NCBI RefSeq assembly: GCF_003667525.1
Contig: NZ_RCUW01000012.1
Location: 27,341-91,340, forward strand
Direction of reading: 5' to 3'
DNA from: Mycetocola_B reblochoni
Lineage (GTDB): Bacteria; Actinomycetota; Actinomycetes; Actinomycetales; Microbacteriaceae
Length of the DNA stretch: 64,000 nucleotides
The notes under the pieces are model-generated. The model was not told the origin of the DNA. It did not search any database and saw only the letters and a program-made list of their open reading frames with translations. Numbering within the stretch: position 1 is the first letter of the stretch; each line of letters begins with the position of its first letter. Positions 54,725 to 62,104 of this stretch are shown here, one piece after another. The translations under genes were made by a program, and so were the position numbers.

Positions 54725-57516
54725 GCGGCGAGCTCCCGGTTGAGTTCTTCGATGAGGTCGCCTGCGTTGTCTCCGAGGTCGCGGAGGGCGCCGTCGATGC
54801 CGCCGCGCTCGTCGAAGGGTGCGTTGTCGAGGTCGTCGGCGTCGATGCCCGCTGAGGACGCGATGATCCGCATCATTCGGTCCAGCCACCACCGCTGAGT
54901 CTCGGTGAACGTGGCTCCGGCCTGCTCCTGGCGAAGAAGCCAGTTCGCGTAGCGAGCTTCGACTTGATCGGAGTAGGGCACGAGTGCGTTGTCGACTCCG
55001 GCCTCAAGCCTCAGCAAGGAGATCAGGTCGGTTGCCGCGTGCCGGTTGCGGGTCTCGGTGTGACCTCGATACTCGATGCCGATGGAAAGGTATGAGTTCC
55101 AGATGAGGTCGACGGTCCAGTTGTGCGGTGGCCGTGCGATCCGGTCGGCGAGTTCCTGGATCTGGTCGAAGCGGATGCCTCGCCCCTTTGCCTCGAACAT
55201 TAGCTCGATCGCGCTGATCTCGCTGCGGTGCTCGGCGAGGTACCCCCGCCACGACTCGATCGTGTGCTTCGCCTTGTCGGGGTCCACGACACCGTACGCT
55301 TCGAGCACCTCGTCGCGGCTCACCTCGTCGATCACCTGGTCCTTCGCGCGGCGCAACTCGATGATCCTCGTCCGAAGCCCGGGGTTGGCAGCCAGAGGTT
55401 CAACGGCCGTGTCGAGGAGGTCTTGCACTACGTCTGCGGGAGCGCGATCGGTTTCTGCAGCAACGGCGGTGGCTTGGATCTCGGGATCGACCGCATCCAC
55501 AAGCGCCCGCACGATTGCATGCATCGACGCTGTTGCATCCTGCAGCGCTGCAACTTCGTCGAGTTCGGTGCGTTCGGCGGGAGTGAGCTGTCGATCAAGA
55601 GCCGCCAGCCGGCTGGCCAGAGTGGCGACCTCGTCTTCGGTGAGGGTGAGCGCCGCTGCTTTGTCGAGCAGCTTCTTCAGGCTGATCGCTTTCTCGCGGT
55701 TCAGGGGCGGTTCGACGAAGTCGTGTTCGGTCACACCGATGGCATCCACGATCACGAATCGTGTCTTCGCATCGGCGTCGTCGGTGACAGCTTTGAGGTC
55801 GGCCGGTGCGATGGTTCGAGCACCGCGGCCCTTCATCTGCTCGTAGTACTGACCGCTACGCACGTCGCGCATGAACATGACGCATTCCAGCGGCTTGACG
55901 TCGGTGCCGGTGGCGATCATGTCGACGGTCACCGCGATGCGCATTGCAGGATTGGTGCGGAACGCCTTCAGATGCCCCTTCGGGTCTTTCGCGGAGTAGG
56001 TGATCTTCGCAGCGAAGTCGTTTCCCTTGCCGAACACTTCGCGTACGGTCTGCACGATCTCCTCGGCATGGTTGTCGTCTTTGGCGAAGATGAGTGTCTT
56101 CGGCACGGTGTGGCGTCCGGGGAAGATCTCGGTGAAAAGCCGGTCGCGGAAGGTCTCCAGCACGAGCCGGATCTGATGCTTCGAAGTCACCGCCCGATCG
56201 AGCTGGCCGGGTGTGTAGTCGAGATCGGTGTCGAGCCGGATCAGCTTCTGCTCGCGGGTGCTGCGATCCACTGTCGGCACGTAGGTGCCGGCCGCGATGG
56301 TGGAACCGTTCGCGGTGATCTCGGTCTTGATACGGAAGATGTCGAAGTCGACGTTCACGCCGTCGGCAACGGATTGCGGATAGGTGTACTCCGAGACGAG
56401 ATTCTGCTGGAAGAAGCCGAAGGTCTGCTTCCCCGGTGTGGCTGTGAGCCCGACGATGTGAGCGTCGAAGTATTCGAGCACCCCGCGCCAGACGCCGTAG
56501 ATCGAACGGTGTGCTTCATCGACAATCACGAGGTCGAAGGTCTCTGGCGGCAAGTCGGGGTTGTAACTGACCGTCACGGGTTCGTCGGGACGAAACTCAT
56601 CGAGGCCCTGGTCGTCACCTTCGGGCACGTCTTCGTTCTTGATAGCCTTGAACACACGCTGGATCGTGGAGATCGCGACCTTCGTGGAAGCCGGCATCCC
56701 ACCCCTGGCGAGCTTCGTCACGTTGTACAGCTCAGTAAAGCGGCGGCCATCGTCGGGCGTGCGGTAGTTCTGGAACTCGCCCATCGTCTGATCCGCGAGG
56801 TTGTTGCGGTCCACGAGGAAGAGGATGCGCTGGAAGCCACCCCACTTGAGTAGTCGATATGCCTCCGTGACGGCGGTGTAAGTCTTGCCCGCGCCAGTAG
56901 CCATCTGCACCAGCGAGCGCCCAAAGCACTGCTCGACGAGGCTCTGTTCAATGCCGTTGATTGCATCGACCTGCGCCGGACGCAGCGGCGCGGGGTCGAG
57001 CGAAGGCAAACTGAGCACCTTACCCCGCCAGGTCGGAGATTGATCGGGATTCTCTGTTGCGGCACGGATAGTCGTGGCGAGGGTCTCGGGCCTGGGAAAC
57101 GCGAAGATGCGGCGGGCGCGTGGTGCTGGGTCAAAACCGTTCGTGAAATGGGTCTCGGTGCCTGACGCCTCGAAGACGAAGGGCAGGCGTCCGTCAGGGT
57201 CGAGCGTCTTGCGGCGCACATCCTCGGGGAGGCCAGTGGCGTACATTGCGGACTGCCACTCGACGCCAGAGAGCGGTGTTCCTATCGGCTTCGCTTCGAT
57301 CACACCGACGACGGCCTTGTCGACGTACAGCAGATAGTCGACGCGCCCATGGCCAGGCTTCATGATGACCTCGCGGACGGCGATACCCTGCTGTGGTGCG
57401 AAGAGGTTGAGCACGCTGCGATCCTGCACCGCCCAACCCGACGCAACCAGCTGACGGTCGATCAGCACCCGCGCGCGCTGCTCCGCCGCCAGGCGCTCAT
57501 CACTACTCTCGTTCAT
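54721..57516 (-). CDS. hsdR: Type I restriction endonuclease subunit R
   Basis: A 931-residue HsdR. The N-terminal nuclease domain has D60 and EAK (74-76) of the PD-(D/E)xK fold. The SF2 translocase motor follows with Walker A TGAGKT (207-212), VDEAHRSIYG as motif II and GLTATP as motif III. The C-terminal third is helical. It cuts DNA after translocation when the target is unmethylated. TAGAAT (57524-57529) and seven bases precede the ATG, so the operon mRNA is probably leaderless. It is the first gene of hsdR-hsdS-GIY-YIG-Abi-hsdM. Confidence 0.94.
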   Translation of the reverse strand: MNESSDERLAAEQRARVLIDRQLVASGWAVQDRSVLNLFAPQQGIAVREVIMKPGHGRVDYLLYVDKAVVGVIEAKPIGTPLSGVEWQSAMYATGLPEDVRRKTLDPDGRLPFVFEASGTETHFTNGFDPAPRARRIFAFPRPETLATTIRAATENPDQSPTWRGKVLSLPSLDPAPLRPAQVDAINGIEQSLVEQCFGRSLVQMATGAGKTYTAVTEAYRLLKWGGFQRILFLVDRNNLADQTMGEFQNYRTPDDGRRFTELYNVTKLARGGMPASTKVAISTIQRVFKAIKNEDVPEGDDQGLDEFRPDEPVTVSYNPDLPPETFDLVIVDEAHRSIYGVWRGVLEYFDAHIVGLTATPGKQTFGFFQQNLVSEYTYPQSVADGVNVDFDIFRIKTEITANGSTIAAGTYVPTVDRSTREQKLIRLDTDLDYTPGQLDRAVTSKHQIRLVLETFRDRLFTEIFPGRHTVPKTLIFAKDDNHAEEIVQTVREVFGKGNDFAAKITYSAKDPKGHLKAFRTNPAMRIAVTVDMIATGTDVKPLECVMFMRDVRSGQYYEQMKGRGARTIAPADLKAVTDDADAKTRFVIVDAIGVTEHDFVEPPLNREKAISLKKLLDKAAALTLTEDEVATLASRLAALDRQLTPAERTELDEVAALQDATASMHAIVRALVDAVDPEIQATAVAAETDRAPADVVQDLLDTAVEPLAANPGLRTRIIELRRAKDQVIDEVSRDEVLEAYGVVDPDKAKHTIESWRGYLAEHRSEISAIELMFEAKGRGIRFDQIQELADRIARPPHNWTVDLIWNSYLSIGIEYRGHTETRNRHAATDLISLLRLEAGVDNALVPYSDQVEARYANWLLRQEQAGATFTETQRWWLDRMMRIIASSAGIDADDLDNAPFDERGGIDGALRDLGDNAGDLIEELNRELAA

Positions 57517-57596
57517 CACGCAGATTCTATCCGTGAGTCCCGCCTCGATGTCGGAGAGTCGACATACCGGCTCCACAGCGACTGCCAATCACACCT

Positions 57597-57640
57597 CACG
57601 CGTCTTGCAGATCCAGGTCCGTACTAGTCTGTATGAAATT
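57597..57640 (-). repeat. 44-bp box, copy A, upstream of hsdR
   Basis: Read on the minus strand, this 44-bp box is 37/44 identical to copy B (59622-59665, plus strand), so the two form an imperfect inverted repeat around tetR. Both contain an ACTAGT core and the stretch gatctgcaaga. Copy A lies 80 bp before the hsdR ATG on the hsdR side and about 42 bp before tetR on the other. It is a candidate TetR operator or a mobile-unit end. Confidence 0.65.
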
Positions 57641-57682
57641 GCTGACCGGCCCGTTGGGGGGATGAGGCGAGGAGTGAGTGCG

Positions 57683-58270
57683 ATGGCGGAGATGCGGCGT
57701 GGGCCGGGGCGTCCGGCGTATGACTCGAAGCAGAAGCTCGTCGCGGCGGCGTGTGCACTGCTGGCGGAACGGGGGTTCGAGGCGACGAGCCCACAGATGT
57801 TTCAACAGCGCTCCGGCGTCGGGCACGGAAGCATGTATCACCACTTCCCCGGCAAGGGGAAGGAAGGACTCGCACTCGATGCGATCAGTCACATGCGCGC
57901 CAGCACGATCGCATTCCTCGACGGTGCCCCGGCACCCTCAGACTCCGAACCCGAGGAGGTGCGCGCGAGCATCGTGGCGGCGCTGGATCGACTGTTCGCT
58001 CGCAAGGAAGGCCAGGCGCTGGTCAGGCTCCTCGCCGACGCGGTCGCTGGAGCCATCCCGTCGCTAGCGACTGCGACCCGGGACTGGTGCGATGACATCC
58101 GTGCAGTGATCGTCGTGCGACTGCGCGATGACGAGCCAGGCACGGACCTCGACATTGCGGACGCGGCAGCACGGCTCCTTGCGCCGGAGTTCGACGCTCT
58201 CGCGGAGGAACTGTTCACGGCGGCTCTCGGGCGGGGCCTGCTCCACCAGGGCCCCGGAAAGGTCGGCTGA
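57683..58270 (+). CDS. TetR-family regulator with C-terminus altered by the IS
   Basis: A 195-residue TetR regulator. The N-terminal HTH is GFEATSPQMFQQRSGVGHGS, followed by MYHHFPGKGKEGL. The C-terminal ligand domain is helical, with a single Trp-Cys pair at TRDWCDD. ATG at 57683 has GAGGAG about 8 nt upstream. The ISAs1 element enters after codon 188, replacing the native last 13 codons (still readable at 59566-59607) with QGPGKVG and a stop inside the IS. Most of the protein is intact, so it may still work. It is probably the regulator of the flanking 44-bp boxes. Confidence 0.87.
   Translation: MAEMRRGPGRPAYDSKQKLVAAACALLAERGFEATSPQMFQQRSGVGHGSMYHHFPGKGKEGLALDAISHMRASTIAFLDGAPAPSDSEPEEVRASIVAALDRLFARKEGQALVRLLADAVAGAIPSLATATRDWCDDIRAVIVVRLRDDEPGTDLDIADAAARLLAPEFDALAEELFTAALGRGLLHQGPGKVG
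58237..58246 (+). repeat. 10-bp target-site duplication, left copy
   Basis: cctgctccac immediately precedes the left IS end. It is identical to 59556-59565 after the right end. Together they prove transposition into tetR. Confidence 0.9.
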
Positions 58271-59555
58271 TGGGTCTGTGACCTGGGGGAATGTGGCGGT
58301 GTGACCGGCGTGGCGTGTGTGACGGGTGTGGTCCGAGGGACTGGGATGGAAGTTCTCACACTGACCATCTCGCCTAAGGACCACACCCGCTCGTGTCATC
58401 TTCCCCGATCGCCTCGTCGTCCCATGTCGCCGCCACGCCTCAGACCCTGCCCGAGCATCTGGAGCGGGTGCCCGATCCGCGTGACCCTCGCGGGGTGCGG
58501 TACCCGCTGGCCGGGGTGCTCGCGGTCGCCGTATGTGCCGTGCTGGCCGGTGCACGCTCGTTCGCTGCGATCGGGGAGTGGGCCCTCGACCTCGATGCCG
58601 TGCACCTAGACCGGCTCGGCCTGGATCGAGCGCCGGTGGAGTCCACGATGCGCAAGCTGTTCGCCCGCATCGACGCGGCCGCTCTCGACGCCGCGCTCGC
58701 GGTCTTCACCTGGTGCCGGATCCGCCAGATCCAGGGTCGCCGGGTGATCGCGATCGACGGCAAGACCATCCGCGGCGCCAGGACCACCACCTCCACAGCA
58801 CCGCATCTGATCGCTGCCTTGGACCACGCCACCGGGGTGGTTGTGGGCCAGCACGCAGTCGCAGCGAAATCGAACGAGATCCCCGCCGTGCGTGACCTCC
58901 TCGCCGGCTTCGATGCCGCTGACCTGCACGGATGCGTGATCACGCTCGATGCGATGCACCCCCAGAACGACACCGCCCAGGCCATCATCGATGCCGGCGC
59001 GGACTACGTCTTCACCGTCAAGGCCAACCGCCCCACGCTGCTGGCTGCCCTTAGAACATTGCCCTGGAAGTCGGTGCCGCGCGGGTCGCAATCGACCCAG
59101 CATGGACACGGACGACGCGCGACCCGCACCATCAAGGTCATCGAAGTTCCGACTCTTCCCAGCTGGCCCGAGTTCACCGGTGCCGCCCAGATCGCCCAAC
59201 TGCGCCGCACCACCACCAAGCTCGGGAAGAAGACCGTTGAGGTGGTCTACCTGATCACCTCTGCGGCCCACCACGATGCGACGCCCGCCGACCTGGCCGC
59301 ATGGGTCCAGGGCCACTGGGCCATCGAGAACAAGCTCCACTGGGTCCGCGACGTCACCTACGACGAAGACCGCTCCCAGATCCGCACAGGTACCACGCCC
59401 CACGTCATGGCAACCCTGCGCAACACCGCCATCTCAATCCTGCGACTCACCGGCAGGGACAGCATCGCCACCGCCCTACGCCACCACGCCCGCAACCCCG
59501 AAGCAGCCATCACATGCGCCCTGACCTGCTGAGATACGACCTTTCCGGGGCCCTG
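58247..59555 (+). mobile_element. ISAs1-family insertion sequence, complete
   Basis: A 1309-bp element bounded by perfect 19-bp terminal inverted repeats (cagggccccggaaaggtcg at 58247-58265; its complement at 59537-59555) and flanked by a 10-bp duplication. One transposase gene occupies nearly all of it. Intact ends, duplication and reading frame suggest a recent insertion. Confidence 0.95.
58393..59532 (+). CDS. ISAs1-family DDE transposase
   Basis: A 379-residue transposase of the ISAs1 family. The N-terminal domain opens LPEHLERVPDPRDPRGVRYP. The catalytic residues are Asp in VIAIDGKTIRG, Asp in CVITLDAMHPQNDTAQ and Glu in HWAIENKLHWVRDVTYDED. The GTG start at 58393 lies 146 bp inside the left end. 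The length is normal and no frameshift is seen. Confidence 0.94.
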   Translation: MSSSPIASSSHVAATPQTLPEHLERVPDPRDPRGVRYPLAGVLAVAVCAVLAGARSFAAIGEWALDLDAVHLDRLGLDRAPVESTMRKLFARIDAAALDAALAVFTWCRIRQIQGRRVIAIDGKTIRGARTTTSTAPHLIAALDHATGVVVGQHAVAAKSNEIPAVRDLLAGFDAADLHGCVITLDAMHPQNDTAQAIIDAGADYVFTVKANRPTLLAALRTLPWKSVPRGSQSTQHGHGRRATRTIKVIEVPTLPSWPEFTGAAQIAQLRRTTTKLGKKTVEVVYLITSAAHHDATPADLAAWVQGHWAIENKLHWVRDVTYDEDRSQIRTGTTPHVMATLRNTAISILRLTGRDSIATALRHHARNPEAAITCALTC

Positions 59556-59565
59556 CCTGCTCCAC
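59556..59565 (+). repeat. 10-bp target-site duplication, right copy
   Basis: cctgctccac immediately follows the right IS end; it matches 58237-58246 exactly. The displaced tetR 3' end, reading LQKFALPEAAEER and a TAG at 59605, starts at 59566. Confidence 0.9.
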
Positions 59566-59607
59566 CTGCAGAAGTTCGCTCTGCCCGAGGCCGCCGAAGA
59601 GCGGTAG
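59566..59607 (+). pseudogene. Displaced 3' end of tetR
   Basis: Thirteen codons plus TAG continue the tetR frame exactly if the IS and one duplication copy are removed, giving an ancestral protein of 201 residues. Confidence 0.85.
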
Positions 59608-59621
59608 TCTGACCTCATCAC

Positions 59622-59665
59622 AATTCCATACGTACTAGTCCGGTCCTTGATCTGCAAGAGGCGTG
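59622..59665 (+). repeat. 44-bp box, copy B, upstream of the recombinase genes
   Basis: The plus-strand partner of copy A (37/44 identical). It ends 81 bp before the ATG at 59747, almost the same distance that separates copy A from hsdR. Orientation relative to the outward gene is the same in both cases. Confidence 0.65.
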
Positions 59666-59746
59666 TCATCTGGATCAGGGCCCCGGCGGAGGGCAGAAAT
59701 TGTCTCCGGTGCTCACGTTCTGGGAAGTGCTGCGCACCTACCTAGC

Positions 59747-60001
59747 ATGAGGACTGAAGATCAGCGCTTACGGCTTCGGGTGACGAGGCAAAACACGCCT
59801 GACCTGAGCAAGCTGGTCGAGTGGGTGCTGAACATCGCCGAGGCGCGGCACCGTGCCTGGCGGGACGGCAAGCCAGACCCCTATGGGCTCCCCCCGCCCG
59901 AAAGCATCCGAGCAGAACAGCCGGGTCATCTCGACGGTGGCGCAAAATTTGCACCACCGTCACACCGCAGCCAAGAGCAACGGCAAAGCGAGCTCCGATG
60001 A
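59747..60001 (+). CDS. Small protein preceding the serine recombinase
   Basis: An 84-residue protein: RVTRQNTPDLSKLVEWVLNI then AEARHRAWRDGKPDPYGLPP. Short proteins of this look are found directly before large serine recombinase genes in actinobacteria (from memory, not searched). No known domain. It ends 10 bp before the recombinase ATG, so the two share a transcript. The Arg/Gln-rich tail after residue 55 may be poorly conserved. Confidence 0.6.
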   Translation: MRTEDQRLRLRVTRQNTPDLSKLVEWVLNIAEARHRAWRDGKPDPYGLPPPESIRAEQPGHLDGGAKFAPPSHRSQEQRQSELR

Positions 60002-60011
60002 GGAGGACATC

Positions 60012-61683
60012 ATGAGAACCACCGCCCTCGATGCCACGGCGTCCGAGCACACCGAGGAGGCACCAGTTCTGCTGGCCGTCTCATACCTCCGCGTCTCGAC
60101 GCGAGAGCAGGCCGAGCGTGGCGGCACCGACGAGGGATTCTCGATCCCCGCGCAGCGTGAAGCCAACCGGCGGAAGGCAGACGAGCTGGGCGCGCGGATT
60201 GTGCGGGAGTTCGTGGACGCTGGCGAGTCGGCGCGCTCGGCAGATCGTGATGGGCTACAGGAGATGCTGGCGTTCCTCGCCGCGACCCGTGTGCAGTTCT
60301 GCATCGTTCACAAGCTCGACCGGCTCGCCCGCAACCGCGCCGACGACGTAAAGATTCACGAAGCCCTCATCAACGCCGGGGTCACCCTCGTCTCTGCCAC
60401 CGAGTCCATCGACCAGACGCCCTCGGGGATGCTCGTCCACGGCATCATGTCCTCGATTGCCGAGTTCTACAGCCGCAACCTCGCCACCGAAGTCACCAAA
60501 GGCCTCACCCAGAAGGTCGCCCAGGGCGGCAGCCCCAGGACGCGCTCCCATCGGCTACCTCAACGTCCGCCGCACCGACGACCAAGGCCGCGAGATACGC
60601 ACGGTCGAGGTCGATCCCGAACGCGCACCGCTCATCGCCTGGGCGTTCGAGCGCTACGCGGAAGGGGAGACCTCCGTGACTGCGCTGCTGCGCGACCTCA
60701 CCGCGCGTGGCTTGGTGTCGGTGCCGTCGCCGAAGCGCCCATCCAGGCCGCTGGGGAAGAACGCGCTATACCGTGTGCTGACGAACCCGTACTACGCCGG
60801 GGTCATCCGCTACAAGGGAGCACATCACCCTGGCGCGCACGAGCCCATCGTGGAGCCCGCCCTGTTCGATCAGGTGCAATCGCTGTTGAAGGTGCGCAAC
60901 GCGTACGCAACCAGGCACGTCCAGCACGCCCACCACCTGAAAGGCCTGCTGCACTGCGGCAGTTGCGGGTCGCGGATGTTGCTCGACTTCGCGACCAATC
61001 CAAGAGGCACGACCTATGCCTACTTCGTCTGCTCAGGCCGGGCAGCGAAGAAGACCACCTGTACTCGACGGGCTGTGCCCGTGCAGGTTGCCGAGCGCCT
61101 GGTCGAGGACTCCTACGCCAACATCACGATCAGCGAAGCCGACTACCAGCACCTCGCCGCCGAGGTTGACGCCGCGTTCGACGAGCGCGGCGCAGGGCGC
61201 GATCACGAGTTCGCTGACCTCACTACGAACCGGGCGCGCCTGGAGGCGGAGAGTGACAAGCTGCTGGCGGCGCATTTCGCCGACGCCATCGACCTGCCCA
61301 CACTCAAGCGGCACCAAGACCGAATCCGTGCTGGGCTCGCCGACATCGAGCACCGCCTGCGCGAGCACGACGAGCAACAGATCGGCGGCAGGGCATTCCT
61401 CCACGACAGCCTGCGACTACTCACCGACGCGCACCACGCCTACGCCCACTCCGACGACGGCAACCGTCGATTGGCGAACCAGGCGTTCTACACACGGTTG
61501 GAGATCACCGAGGACGAGCAACTACGCCCGCGACTCGCGGAACCATTCGCGACGATCGTTCACGAGGTGACCGGAGGCAAGGAAGCCAAACGGGAACACT
61601 CCACATCTTCCGATGTCGCGTGTTCCCGTAAGACACTCTGGGTGGGCCCGGAGGGACTCGAACCCCCGACATCCACGGTGTAA
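60012..61683 (+). pseudogene. Large serine recombinase gene with frameshift
   Basis: About 557 codons in two frames. The first part (60012 to about 60536) starts MRTTALDATASE with AGGAGG upstream and holds the resolvase domain: catalytic Ser in YLRVSTREQ, then VHKLDRLARN and the EFYSRNLATEVTKGL helix. The second part (from about 60537) has GRAPIGYLNVRR, the recombinase domain (LTNPYYAGVIRYKG), a zinc ribbon HCGSCG with a later FVCSGRA and a coiled coil. Removing one C from the C4 run at 60533-60536 joins them exactly. The last 13 residues, VGPEGLEPPTSTV, are antisense to tRNA-Val, with the stop inside the tRNA gene. It is a pseudogene, a sequencing error or a recoded gene. Confidence 0.85.
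61591..61628 (-). terminator. Nested hairpin downstream of tRNA-Val
   Basis: Outer arms cgggaacac/gtgttcccg (61591-61599 with 61620-61628) and inner arms acatc/gatgt around ttcc. On the minus strand it lies 15 nt after the tRNA and is followed by ttt, so it can end the tRNA transcript. It also lies in the 3' end of the recombinase gene and may belong to the attachment region. Confidence 0.55.
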
Positions 61684-61716
61684 ACGTGGCGCTCTAACCA
61701 ACTGAGCTACAGGCCC
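61643..61716 (-). tRNA. tRNA-Val (anticodon TAC)
   Basis: A 74-nt cloverleaf on the minus strand. The acceptor stem is GGGCCTG/CGGGCCC with discriminator A; the D arm contains AGCTCAGTTGGTTAGAGC. The anticodon stem CCACG/CGTGG encloses the loop TTTACAC with anticodon TAC. The T arm contains GGGGGTTCGAGTCCC. No CCA is encoded. A TACGCT hexamer at 61738-61743 is a candidate -10 box. Confidence 0.96.
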
Positions 61717-61743
61717 GCTGCGGTGCGCGCAGTCTTGAGCGTA

Positions 61744-62104
61744 GCGGATCCGGGACAGTGGCCCCGCCACCCGGCGTGCCCGCCGATCAGCCGCTCGACG
61801 GCGCCATGCCCCGACAGCACAGGTCGTGCCTCCCGCTCGCACCGACCGGGCGCGGCCCCCGGCCGAGGGGCACGGCCCGCCGGATCGGGTGAGCTGACGG
61901 GTGAAGGGGCGGGTGACGACCCGGGTGGGGTTCTCGCCACCCACGACGGAACGGCTCATGCGCCTGCATAGTCTTGCGGGGCGCACCGTCGACGCCCGCT
62001 GTCCGCCCGCCCTCCACCGGCCGGCGCGGTCAGGCGTGCCCGAGTCGCGTACCCGACGCACGTCCCCCCGTGCACGAACCCTGCACAAAAGAATGCGAGT
62101 CTTC
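61744..62104. other. Intergenic region upstream of the fibril gene, no gene recognised
   Basis: About 360 bp between the tRNA promoter and the adhesin start. Open frames here lack family motifs, and those that cross the tRNA are artefacts. It presumably holds the adhesin promoter; I could not pick one with confidence. Confidence 0.4.

Noticed and set aside
61661..61683. VGPEGLEPPTSTV as a conserved protein tail of the recombinase
   Set aside because: It is the translated antisense of tRNA-Val and appears wherever an open frame runs into such a tRNA; it is not evidence of a protein domain.
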